Assembly (NCBI GenBank): GCA_963402885.1
Contig: OY727099.1
Span: 27,474,969 to 27,538,968 of the forward strand
Source of the DNA: Antedon bifida
Lineage: Eukaryota > Echinodermata > Crinoidea > Comatulida > Antedonidae
Direction of reading: 5' to 3'
DNA length: 64,000 nt
The translations under genes and the position numbers were made by a program. This document shows, piece after piece, positions 1 to 30,100 of this stretch (position 1 is its first letter; the number at the start of each line of letters is the position of its first letter). The notes under the pieces are model-generated. The model was not told the DNA's origin and ran no database searches. It worked only from the letters and a program-made list of their open reading frames with translations.

Positions 1-2938
1 AGCTAAGCAGGGAGGGTCTGGGTGGGAATTAATATAATGAATTATCTCCGCATAATGATAAGATCCATTAAATGTTTGATTTGCCGAAAAATCTAGCCTC
101 AATCAAAACGATTTTATTGTTGTTGGGGAAAATCCCATCAAATGCCAGATTACCAGGCCTAGAAAATCATTTCTGGCCTTCAGAAACTTCATCACATTAT
201 TTTGCAAAAAAACGAGTTGGATGCAGATGTACACACGTGTGTCTCCAGATCATTGAAACCTTAGACTACATAGCACATGCATATCATCTTAGTTGTTGAA
301 TCTCTGAATAAATTCTTCACCATAAATGCTTGATGTGACATATGCATTTACCTAGACTGTGATTCAAGCTTAAGTACAATACATATGCAACGCCATGTGC
401 CAAAATATTTTTGAGACAATCTAGAACCTAGACTACCCCTAGGTAGATTATTGTATCTTTTGATACATGCTGCTATTGGAGTGCAAGTTGTAATGGAGTC
501 AATCTTATTGACAGTAATGATCATATAAATGATATGTTAGAATGATGATTCATGATTCATCTTGTCTTTTCCTACAAACCTACCTTGTACTAGACAAGAG
601 ATTACGAGAACTCGCCTTATGTGGTAGGATAAATTATGAACATCAGTTTGGCAACCCACTTGGCTAAATTTAAGGTGTGAACATAATTGTATGAAGGTTT
701 GCAGCATGGCGAAATCAATATCTTGATATAAAGTTTGCGGTACACCATATATATTTTGTTCTGAAACGAACTGTTGAGTTTTTCAACGTTTCGATCAATA
801 TGCTTTGATCGTCCTCAGGAGTGAGAATGCCGAAAGTCCAGGAAACTGGTAATAAGTGAAATTGGGTGGGACTGGTGTGAAAGCTAAAACAATTGCAAGG
901 TTCACAGTGGGAGGGATTGAAACTAGTTAATAGAAATAGAAAAGTATTGTTTCTCTAGCTTTCTTTATTCTTGTTAGATTGATACTGGAGTTAACATTAA
1001 ATAGCATCCTTTGATTGGTAATATTTACTCTATTGATCACAGGACAAGATTTTCTTTGCATACATGCATTTGCCATTCTGATCATTTTTCCAGTTAATGT
1101 ACTCGCACCTAAATTTATGACTTTGATGAATAAAATAAGTGTAGTAGTTTTACTTTTTCTAAGGGTTACCAACAGGTGTAGCAAATGCAAAAGATCACAA
1201 AATGTCAGTTTGGTTGTGATGATAATCAGTTTATAGGATTATAGGAATTTTATATTACACTATATATACATTTACTTGGTTTGTAATACTAAAACAATTA
1301 GTGTGCACTGTGCAAAAAATAAAATAGAATAAATTAATGCTGGATGTAATTGACTGGCCAGGTCAGTAGTAGTGGAACCCAATTTAAAGTAGTTAAAGAA
1401 GTCATGAGTACCAGTACCCTCATATTTGCAGGAACAGATAAGGTCCAGAATATTCTCAGCCAATTAGTGCGGCCTGTGGTATGCATTGTACAGGAGATGA
1501 TTGGGAGTAATTACTCATTAGTGTCATCAGTAATCATGCAATTTACAAATTGGTATTTTAAAATTGCTACAAGTATTACTGTCCAAAAACATTACTGTAG
1601 AAAACTTGGGTGTTGACCATAGTTGATTTCTAATTTGCTTGCAAGTTGTATTAAACTTGTTTAATCCCACCAAGATTAAGATTTAATTTAAAACAAATTA
1701 TTTAACTGAAAAAAAATGTAAAGCCAAATTGAATTTAACCATTTATTTTGTCTTTTTATAAGTGAAAACATTATGGTAGTTTTTTTTTCTACGGAAATGA
1801 TTAACTTTATTAACTGCAAAATGGCTTCAAAATTCTGATTTGATTAATTTAATTTTTCATGTTTTGGGGGACAAAACACCTTAAATGGTCTCATTTATTA
1901 ACTTAATTTATGAGTGAAGATGAGGAAATCTATGAGAAAGAAAAAAAAACTTTCACTTCAACCAAAATAAATTAATTTAGATGAGAGCAATGCAAACCAC
2001 TGTATATTCATTGTTCTTAACATACAGTAATAATGGTTTGATCAAATGTATTAGCAGATGGCCAAATGTAAACATTTTTTGTTTAGATTAAAAGAAAGAA
2101 CTAATCTAACATCTTATTAAGAAAATCAATGGTTTAAGCCATCTTCTTTGTCTGGACATTGGAGACTAATTAGAATAATGCATCCAGACTCTACCATTGT
2201 ACTCTAAATTATTTCTTCCAATGAATACATTCTACTACTTTTATATACACAAGATTATTTCATTTCTAAATATATTTTATAATTTTTACTATGTAAGCTT
2301 TAAGAATACAATTGTTGAATTTCTCAATGTGTTGTGATGATCTTAATTAAATGAGAAGTAGAGAGCCTTACATTTGACACATGTCATTTTATTATTGGAT
2401 TATGATTGATCTATTTCCACTTGGTTATTTCTTAGTGCTATTACAAAATGTACAAATTCTAAAATATATTGATTAGATTTGCAAGTTAGCAGCTGACATT
2501 AACAATTATGTTAATTTTATTCAGTAATTGACAAAACAACCAAATAATGCATAGAACCAAATAAAAATGTTTTAATTAATTTAAAAGACATTGAATCACA
2601 ACAGGATAGTTAAATTAGTATTATATCACAACAGTTCCAATTTCCACTACCTGGGTGTTTTAATATCCTTTATTTAATGACATTTCCTTTGACTTCCCCA
2701 AAAGGAAATGGAATCTTCCAAGGCTGTTTGAACCTATAGTGGGAGTGAAATGCAAATGAAGCAAATTGGAATGGCCTAATCTATTATGTGTTATCATTAT
2801 AATATGAATAGATATGAGTCTATTCAGCTAGCTAGCTTGCTTGGCACTAATTTGTTAACTGAGGGATAATCATTTGTGGCGGGCTTGTAACGCTTCCCTT
2901 AAAAGAATAGAAAGGTCCAAACAGGCTGTGAGGGTCAT
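1..2938. other. Upstream intergenic region, no gene recognised
   Basis: I see no exon with recognisable protein homology on either strand. The short open frames have AT-rich, random-looking composition. The only recognisable piece is a putative Penelope-like terminus near 725-850, listed separately. Confidence 0.6.
725..850 (-). mobile_element. Possible Penelope-like element terminal fragment
   Basis: Read on the minus strand, this stretch has a block of the form GATCGAAACGTTGAAAAA preceded by a TGAGGACGATCAAAG-type segment and followed by a stretch containing GTTTCAGAACAAAAT. I associate that arrangement with the non-coding ends of GIY-YIG Penelope-like retroelements. No coding part of such an element adjoins it. 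The call rests on resemblance from memory, not on an alignment. Confidence 0.4.
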
Positions 2939-2944
2939 TATAAA
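2939..2944 (+). promoter_or_regulatory. Candidate TATA box of the CRMP gene
   Basis: A TATAAAGG sequence lies about 70 bp upstream of the ATG at 3011. Initiation about 30 bp downstream of it would give a 5' leader of about 40 nt. This is a match to a short consensus only, with no supporting transcript. Confidence 0.4.
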
Positions 2945-3010
2945 GGAAGCACATGCTACTGACCTAGTAAAGCCTTGATACAAGAGGGTTGAGTGCAAGA
3001 ACTGTTCATC

Positions 3011-20708
<17,698 letters not shown>

Positions 20709-22340
20709 AGACATTTTAACTACATTTTAAACTTGAAGCTTACTTTTATGTGCCTGCTATGTATGACACTAATATGTGGTGGAAGTAAGTGAATTCATTT
20801 ACACACAGCGAGCACATATATCGTATAATCATGGATGAATAATTAATTACTCCATGGTATAATGAAGACCCAGTGTTTTAAATAATTAATTTTATGGATA
20901 TGATAATTGTTTACTAGTGTTTGAGGGCTCAAAATTAGTAAACTTACATAAATAACCATCTTGGATTTGATATCTTCCTAAAAACAAATTGTGTAGACGC
21001 ATTTAAACAACAAAAAACATGCTTAATGTAACTGTATTTAGTTATTAATGTTTTAGCAATCATTATTGACTAATTGTGCTGGGATTGTAAATTGTATTTC
21101 ATGCCTGTTTTATTAATTTGTAAACTATTTATATTAAATTATCTTTACAAAAATCTTTGACATAACAAGTAACTTTTCTCTATTCTGTCTGTAATTAGTT
21201 GTACGATTCATTGTGGCATGTTTGTGTCCAAAGTATTTAGGGTGTCTTAATTGAAAGATACTGCATTAAGTAATTTGTATTGGTTTGGAATACAGAAATG
21301 TTCAAACATTCATTTAACAAAAATAATTAAAATAGTAATATTAATGGAGAATTATTTACAAAACCTACCTTATGAAAAATACTTCCAAGATAATTTTATT
21401 AGAGAAAATTGGTAGTTGTATAAATTGTGTTTATTATTACAGGTGTATACATTATACAGTAATAATCAAATTTTGTTATTATTATTATTGATAGATTATT
21501 ATTACATACATTATACAGTAATAATCAAATTTTGTTGTTATTATTATTGATAGATTATTATTACAGGTGTATACATTATACAGTAATAATCAAATTATTA
21601 TTACAGGTATATAAACCGACTGATGGATAGATTATTATTATAACAGGTATATAAATCAATAATTACAGGGTGTATACACTATACAGATGATTGATCTCTT
21701 CATTACTGATTCAAATGTCCTTTATCAACTTTTTATTTCAAATGATTCTGTTTGTCTTTTGAAGCTATTTTAGTGGTCTATGTGGCAAATATATTCATAA
21801 TGGAAATGTAGTTTTTTCTAATTATTTCACTACTTAATTATTCATGATGGTGTTGATTGAAAAATAAAAGTATTATTTATTTATTCTGGATTTTGGGATA
21901 AAAGGGAGTTTTATATATGACTATATCTTCCATATCTTTGTAGTTTGTGTTGAATGACTACTTTATGTCTGTTAAGATTGTATTGTGTATATTGAAGATC
22001 ATGTAAGCTGCATTAGTAGATCATCTGCATACAAAATCATTAAATAAAATGATGTCGTTAATTTTGGATCCTGTTTATTATTTAGTCTTTAGATTGTTAT
22101 TTTCCATTTTTAATTTAACTTGTAACCTGACATTGCTCAATGCTGGCAATCGAATTATAAGCGGATACGACAGTGTAAGTTGACAACGGTTGTTGTACGA
22201 TACGTGACGTTAGGATATTACTGTAGCAAATGACAAACTTGTATGTATGCAAAACACCCTCAGATTATTAATTAAGATCCGGATTTCTATTGACGATAGA
22301 ACTAAAAAATATCTCGTTCTCATTTACTGAAAAAACTTGA
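20709..22340. other. CRMP 3' region and GPCR upstream region, no further gene
   Basis: This holds the probable 3' UTR of the long CRMP isoform and the space before the GPCR. Around 21425-21660 an irregular AT-rich repeat (ATTATTACAGGTGTATACATT and TACAGTAATAATCAAATT) occurs about three times. No conserved coding exon is visible. Confidence 0.6.
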
Positions 22341-23321
22341 ATGGACTCGATCGTTGAAAACATTACACAATCCGACTTGATAGCCATGGATTCAAAAGAT
22401 TCAGTCATCTTTGTATTCTCGGTTTATATACCTCTAATATGTGCAATTTGTTTTGAGAATACAGTGATTATAGTAGCAATATTCCGATGTCATGTACGCC
22501 GAACTGGAAGGATAGTATTAGTTGCCAGTTTGGCATTTGTTGACTTCATCACGGGTGCTGTATCTGTACCATGTGCAATGCGTGGATTTTTATCTAGAAG
22601 CAACTTAAATAACATCAGCTCAGAACAGTGTCAGATTATGTATGGTCCACTTATGGTCACTGGTCTCACTTCCTTTTTGCATATATTTGTGTTGACAATT
22701 GACTGTTACATGGCAGTAATAAAACCCTTTAAATATAGAACTGATGTTTCTACTAGAAAGGTTTACTTTACAATTGTTGGGATATGGGCAACATCGATTT
22801 TATTTGGTCTTATTCCTTACTGCTGGGAGTTAGAAAAAGATGTTACTCATTCTTGTTACCAGCTAAGTGTTGAAGGACTGAACGTACAAATGCTTGTTAG
22901 TGGCCACGTATGTTTTTTCATTTTTATTGTTATGACTATCCTGTATATAAATATTGCAAAAGAAGCAATCAAACACCGAAGACGCACAAACCTAGCGATA
23001 CCGCCACAGTATAACAAATATGAAGATTTCAAAGCGGTGAGAACAACAGCATTGATACTTGGTGCATTTCTTATTTGTTGGACACCGGTGATCCTGAAAT
23101 TTATTCTACTTGGTTTTGGTGTTTTGGATATTGATGAACATGCCTGGTTTACGTGGTTTGGTGAAGTATTAGTTATATCAAATTCAGCAATTAATCCGTT
23201 CATATATTGTTATAGTAGCAGAGATGTGTACACTCGCTGTCGACGACTAATGATATCAAGTACTTCAAATAAAAGCAGTTCAACGCCTGCAACAAGTCGA
23301 TCATTGGACACACGCTTTTAA
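22341..23321 (+). CDS. Class A (rhodopsin-like) G-protein-coupled receptor, intronless
   Basis: A single 326-aa frame with seven hydrophobic segments (about 22-48, 58-80, 99-122, 143-162, 183-204, 235-257, 268-290). Class A marks are Asn40 in TM1, LAFVD with Asp68 in TM2, Cys97 paired with Cys172 in loop 2, CWTP at 246-249 in TM6 and NPFIY at 285-289 in TM7. Asn7 and Asn91 are possible glycosylation sites. The end of TM3 reads DCY (121-123) in place of DRY, so the conserved arginine is missing. It resembles adenosine/MECA-type and orphan amine-like receptors, but I cannot assign a ligand. It is expected in the plasma membrane. The ATG at 22341 gives a short extracellular N-terminus; Met16 is an alternative start. 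AATAAA occurs at 23583-23588. The gene is tail-to-tail with RFX6. Confidence 0.92.
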   Translation: MDSIVENITQSDLIAMDSKDSVIFVFSVYIPLICAICFENTVIIVAIFRCHVRRTGRIVLVASLAFVDFITGAVSVPCAMRGFLSRSNLNNISSEQCQIMYGPLMVTGLTSFLHIFVLTIDCYMAVIKPFKYRTDVSTRKVYFTIVGIWATSILFGLIPYCWELEKDVTHSCYQLSVEGLNVQMLVSGHVCFFIFIVMTILYINIAKEAIKHRRRTNLAIPPQYNKYEDFKAVRTTALILGAFLICWTPVILKFILLGFGVLDIDEHAWFTWFGEVLVISNSAINPFIYCYSSRDVYTRCRRLMISSTSNKSSSTPATSRSLDTRF

Positions 23322-24154
23322 TGCAAATAATGTTAAAATTACGGGAAACAAGACAAATTATAACGTTTAATTAAAGAGAATCTCTAAGAATGGGTACCGG
23401 TAATTAAATCATACAACTTCGATATTCAAACACGCAACATAACAACGTGTAAATTAGGAGTAATAATAAAATAATTTCTACATTTCAACATTGTTTGGAA
23501 GTTGGAAACGGTTTTGCTTTTAAAACGGAAATGTATTAAAGTGGAATTATAATAAACGTAAACATTATTTCAATTAAACAATAATAAAGAGGTGCACAGA
23601 GACTTTCTAAACTTTATTATTAAACACAACAATACAATATACATGTTTACATTAATGTAGCCTTTTTAACAAAATGTTAATCTTTGCATTTCATTTATTT
23701 CGACAAAAAGAACATGAAAAAAAGGCCACATGACAAGTTCAACAAAAAGCAAAATATTGACTGTGATAAGTGACTCACTAAAGAAAGTTATTAGAGACTT
23801 TACGTATGGGTTGAAGAGCACACAGGATATATGAATTGTATTTAACGACAAAATAAAGGCGCTGTGGTAAGCTTCCTTAGAGGTGAATGTATAATACCAG
23901 TTTTATGGCCATGCTTAAATTAAAGGGGTATTGATAAAAAAAAATCCATTCGAACCCCAGGTAGAGGTGAGAGTATTCAGAGATTCAGAGCTCGTGGTGT
24001 TTGTATTTTATCATTTTCTGTTGAATTACCGTCAATTGCATGCCACGCTGGCTTGCATGCCTCGCTGGCTTGCAGGGGCGGTGTGGTATTCTGCAGTGTT
24101 CGCTTTCTTTACTTTCTTCCTGTCGCCGCCGTGGTGACGTGTTGAGGTAAAGTA
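23322..24154. other. Convergent 3' regions of the GPCR and RFX6
   Basis: No gene is recognised here. Candidate polyadenylation signals are AATAAA on plus at 23583-23588 for the GPCR and, on minus, the complement of TTTATT at about 23694-23699 for RFX6. A locally GC-richer patch with repeated CACGCTGGCTTGCAT-like text lies at about 24040-24080. Confidence 0.5.
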
Positions 24155-27100
24155 TTATGGCACAAACATGAGGTTGATAGACGGTAGGCTTGATGGTCGG
24201 TCTTCATTTTGAGATTGTGAAACAATTCGAGCAGGTTCAACTGTACCAGAAAAGTGTTCTTGCTGCAAATTATAGCATTCATTTCTGCTTGGTTTTCGAC
24301 AGTGTATGCTTACCATGTTTTGACTTTCTAGAATAAAAATATTAGAATTAGGAACTATTTTAAAATAATTTCACTTTCAATCTTAACGCATAACTTTGGC
24401 ATCACTTCTTACCCGGCGCATTGGTCTCAATACGTGATTTCTTATTTAATTAATTCATAAACAAAACAAATTACATTTACCTGGAAGAGAATCATCAGAA
24501 TACATTGTAAAACGTTTTGAATTTCGTTTTTGCTGGGTATAATCTAAAAGGTTGAGAGGGTCTGTGGTCTCATATGCGTAGTGATTGTCTTCAGCAGCAG
24601 CAGCAGTGGTGCGGTTGTTAGCAGGTGTATGTTCGACATTCCTTACTGCTCGTTGATCATAGTTGCAACTGTTCGTTGTTGATTCTGAAAAACAGAAAAT
24701 GTACTTGATATTGATAATTGTATATAAACTGCCAAGTAGGTTTGTAGCACTGCTGAGCTAGATGATGCACTGTATATGTAAATATTGTACAGGTACAGAT
24801 ATCTGACCAGAGCAGAATTTTGTTGAAGGAGAACAAGGTGCTCAAGGTAAATTCAATTGAAAATAGGCTAAAAGTATATTACCTTAAAATACTAGTTTAC
24901 TAGGATACCGTTTCAAAGATTTATATTAATTGAGAATATTAGCCTTAATATGACTACTATAAGACCAACATTTAGCGATAACAGGTCTAGCCTAATCTTT
25001 ATGAATCTAGGAGCGGCCTAGTGGTTTTGACGTGCGCGAACTGAAAACATAATGTTTTTTTTTTAATTCATACAAAATAAAAAGACATTTAAAGAATTTT
25101 TCCAAGATAGCTAAAATAAAGTAGTGAGCGTATTTTCATTAGAGTCATACTGGCGTATAATTTGTAAATGTAAACATATACTGTAGATGCATTGTACTTT
25201 GTACAAGAATCCCAACGAAAGTAAGCTAATAAGCTTTTTGGGCTATCTTGGAAAATTGTTTATCACTTTGTATTTTTTGTAATGGTTTTTTTTCAAATTC
25301 AAATCAAATCATAATACCTTCTGAATTTATTTGGCTTTCGCTATTAACTGCATAATATTGTATATTAGAATACATATCTGTTGTATAATAGGCTGAAGGG
25401 GTTGATGGTCCAATTGCGCAACTTCCGTAATATGAATTATTATCATATTGTTGTTGATCTTGGTAGTCAGTTCTTTGAGAAGGATAAATCATGTTGAAGC
25501 CATGACGCAAACTAGAATGATGATAAAATCCACTATTTTGATGATAATGCTCATATGAACTATGAGAAAATTGTTGGTATTCGTTTCCTTCATGATAGTA
25601 ACTTACTGCAGGGGATTGTCCAATAAAAGTATCATTATTCACATAATAGCTACTATGTCTATTAAACATTGCTGCTGGTGACAATGGTGGTGTTACCATT
25701 CGACGAGCTGCAAATTGGCTACCACTGTAAGAGTACGGATATGCAGACGTTGCATACGAATCTCTACTCATTCCAGTATAAGGCGAATATTGTGCCGTTA
25801 TCTCACGTTTAATATTTGCTTGATGATGTGCAGGATTGCTTAGAGAATGTGGTCTATTTGCCGCGAAACACGTACTCGGTTGAATCGAAAGTGGTTTAAC
25901 TTGAACATTTATATCTGTAAACAAATATACAATTATTTCCATGATATCAATCAAATAAAACCACCATTCACCAGAAAATAATATGAATTACCACCATTTA
26001 TAGTTATACAGTACGGTTCCGTATGAATAGTAATTGAATATTATATTAAATTACTATAAAAGTTTGTCCCAAGAAGACACCGTGAATGCGAAATCCATTG
26101 TGTTACGTTTAAGAAAAAAAAATTAAATTTATGATTTTTTATACTGAGAGCAACAAACCAACATGTGATACTTACTAGAGTTGTTGTATTTGAGAATAAG
26201 GTTATGAAGTTCAGTTTCTTTTTCGTCATTGAACTGAGATTCGATAGCCAGTAATATGTACTCATCTAGTAACATCCTAATCAAATGGAATGATGCTGCA
26301 AGAAATGAAACAGATTATTCGACACATACTGCCGCTCCCTTGGCCGGCTATTCTCCCGCTCCCTTGGCCGGCTATTCTCCCGCTCCCTTGGCCGGCTATT
26401 CTCCCGCTCCCTTGGCCGGCTATTCTCCCGCTCCCATGGCCGGCTATTCTCCCGCTCCCTTGGCCGGCTATTCTCCCATGAACGCCTATTATTAACAAAA
26501 TGATCAATGTAGGCTAATCACTGTTATTATCAATCTTACCAAAACTTGTTGCATTATTCAATGTCAAAGTGTGCATAACACGTGCTCCAAAAAATGACCA
26601 TTTCAGCAGGAAATCTTGTGCCCGCTTTTTAAGCGTCCGTCCATTAGTTTTGTTCTAAAATAAATAATCGTATTCACATAATACTTTAAAATGTCTTAGG
26701 CCTATCCGTGCATCATGCCTGATAATATAGTTACCTTTAAAACTTTATTTTCAACTACTTGATCTAGCCAATCTGTAAATGCTTCTATGGTAGCCTGCTT
26801 TTTAAGTAGTTCACTAAATTCTCGAAGAACTATAGAAAGAAAAATCATCATAATAAACAACATATCCGGTATTAGTAAGACAGTTTGTGACAGTAAAACA
26901 GTGACAATGTACTCACACTCTGTGTTCAGTTCAGTATCAGAGTCGTCGTTTGTTTGACCAATCAATACATGGGAATCAATACAATTAGTATCTATAAATT
27001 CCATGTCTTTTATCATATGATCTACGATTCCTTGATCAAAAAGTACTGGACGAGCGGTCTGTGTTACAAAAAAAAAACTCATATAAAAAAATCATAATCA

Positions 27101-30100
27101 TTCAATCAATATATGGCCTGATGTGTAGACTCAATTCAAGTGAAAATGTTTTAGTCTCAACGACTATAGGCAACACGTCTTATATAAGTCAAATATGTTC
27201 TCCAGGTGGAGTGCTATCCTGAGATGAGTAGTAGTACAGTCTTCTTTATTTTTAATTCATTTATATGTAATTTTAGTTTCTATGGACTAAAGATTCCGAA
27301 TATTAAATTGAAATTGAATTGAATTAAATACATATTTTTATACAATATAACTGTAGGCCTAATACTAGCGACGACACATTATTCATAGCAAAATGATGAT
27401 GATGATATTCATTAAGATTTTAACAAAATGTATTTCTCTCTCTTACTCAGAATGACAAACCTGAGCTAAATGCAGAAATGATGCCTGTCTTTTGAGAGAC
27501 AGCACGAATCGCCTTGCAACAGGCATCTTCACTTGATACAACGCATCTGGTAAGTTTTCAAGAGATGTTTTCATCCAATCTTCCCATTGCTTTGAAAAAC
27601 TTCGTATGTCAGCTAAAAGACTGAATTTTAAGTCAGTAATTAGTGGAAAAAGGATTACATTATATCACCTCTAATTCGTAAGTTGTTCAGTAAATAATAA
27701 TATAACTCACTCTTCTGACATTTCTTGCATTGTTGCAGGAATCAATATTTCAATAGTTGTCCTATATAGAATTGAGTCACAGATAGCTACAAGATCCAAA
27801 ACTATCTCTTTCTCTAAATACAGTAACAGATGATCTGGCATTCCTTGCCAAAAATGCAATAAGAAAATAGGAATCTAAATTGAAGTTAAAGTTATAACGT
27901 TATTATTATTCAGAATTTAATATTATTATTCAAAATTCAATTGGGAGTAGAATTGAAGAGGATACTAGATACTAAATATACTAGATACTAAATTCGCCAC
28001 TGTTAATTGACGAAATATAAAACAAATTATATTTCTTACCTCTTCAATATTGTTGTTAATAATCGTGTCAAGTATACATTGGCAGTGTGTCTTATACATC
28101 ATTAACAGTGTTTGAAGCTTATAAACAAGAAATTTAAATTTATTCATTCAGTATTTCACAAATCATAATCTTGTTTTGTAATAATTTAGTTTTCTTAGAT
28201 GTTTTAAGCAATACACATTTTTTTCATAAAGTGACCAAAACTACTTCATTGACACTCAATAGCGTAGTTTTCCGACATTTATTCGTTGAATTTGCCCATA
28301 CTAAACATACCTTGTCTCTTTCTATCTCGGCTTCCAGAATCATATCGTCAACAGAGGGAAAATCTGGGAGTAATGTACCGGTCTTAGATGCTAACGAGTA
28401 TTTTCTACTGAATCCACCCTTAAAAACACATAAAACATATAAAATAAAATGTTTTCCGCAGACTTATTTCAATATTATGAATTTCTCAATTCAGTGATAC
28501 AGTCAAATGAAACAGAGGGTGCGAAGAAAAAAAATAATAGGCCTACATATTATGAAACATGTTTTGCCATGGTTAATGGTAATTACCTAACTCTCACTAT
28601 AGGCTAATAATATATATTGGATTATTTGCCAGACAACAATAAAAAACGCCAATTTATTTAACTACACTATTTAACAACATAATTTCTTCAATATCCATGT
28701 TTTAACGATTAAAGCTTAATTTTTTCCGTTCATCTTATATTACCCAACTTGTTCCGCGATATGTTCCTTCTATGTTCGATCGCTCCTTTCTGTTTCCACA
28801 CTAAGATTTACGGTGGACGCATATTTTACTTTATTGCATTCTCTCTTAATACTTATTTGAAACAATTAAGTTTTACTTAATTATATATTATACCATTATT
28901 ATGGTACATTGAAAAGATTTTAATATGATATAATCAATTAGTATTTTTTCCTACCTCGCTTTTCAATCGGGCGCCAGAAAATCTGTTGATAAAACACAAA
29001 TAATACAATGAGTACTAAATCATCCTATTATTTCCATTTTAATTGGCAAAATAAAATCTTGAATCTTGATCACTAAATCAGCAGTTTAAGTATGGCCTGT
29101 CTAATTTACATGAGTACTAAATCATCATTAAATGAGCAGTTTAAGTAGGGCCTGTCTAATACACATGGCTTTGCCGATTCCGAACATCAATGATGAATGA
29201 ACCAGCTAGTTAGTCTAAATCATAATACATTTTCAACAACAAATAATACGAATAATAAGATTAACACACACACAACAACGGCTAAAGGTAGTTAGGCCTA
29301 TAACGATTCTAAAGTTAGTTTACTTCAAAATTCCACAAACAATTTAAATTATGAGATAACTATTTACCTAAAAATCTGATTATAAATAGTTTTATAATGT
29401 CCTAATCGGGTGTGTGCATATACTTATAAAGTAACCAATAGAAATTATGATTTAAAAATGTAGTAACATGCCTAACGAAAGGACTTTCAACCCAACCATG
29501 TCATAAAAGATTAAATCAAACAGCTTTAGATGTATACACTCTTATCAAACGCTTCTTTGCATGTGTTTTGTACTTTAAAACAGCAGATTAGTTGCTTGTT
29601 ATCATCAAACAAATATTGACTTAACAATCATTTGGTTCAACAGCGATCCAAATTGATTACTAGTCCTCGCTTCTTGAGTGTATTCGTGTTGTCAACCTTT
29701 CATATTGGTCGGTATTTATACAACAAGAGTAATTTGTCATAAAAAAATCCAATCTAAAGTCTCATTACTAGAAATGTGTCGTGTAGCCATAAGCATCTCA
29801 ATGATACAGTAAACATTTGATATTACTATTGTGAACATAAAATAAATTAAATTATTTTGAATAGTACCTTGTCAGTCCCTTCCCAGAATACACAGAGTGG
29901 TAATAGGCACTTGTTTCTTTAATTCCAATTCCATAGTAATGATACCTAAATAAATGAACGTAAGATTTAACTTTTTACTAACATTAATTAATACTAAATA
30001 TAAAACTGTTTATAATGTTTATTATCAATCGATATACTAAATGTGTATAAATGGACTCACTTTGAATGGCCTCTTGTTCCGAGACGTCGAGTTGTAAGGT

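Noticed and set aside
25304-25317. RFX6 ending with the stop just after exon 15 (minus)
   Set aside because: The donor GAAG|GTATTA at 25318 and two further in-phase exons with RFX6-like DPLNLL and SSLPSIN show the gene continues; the in-frame stop is intronic.
27605-27620. RFX6 exon 10 starting at the downstream AG (CTTTTAG|CTGACATA)
   Set aside because: That acceptor would create GAC TGA, a stop; the AG five bases before the TTTTAG gives SEDLLADIR, matching the family.
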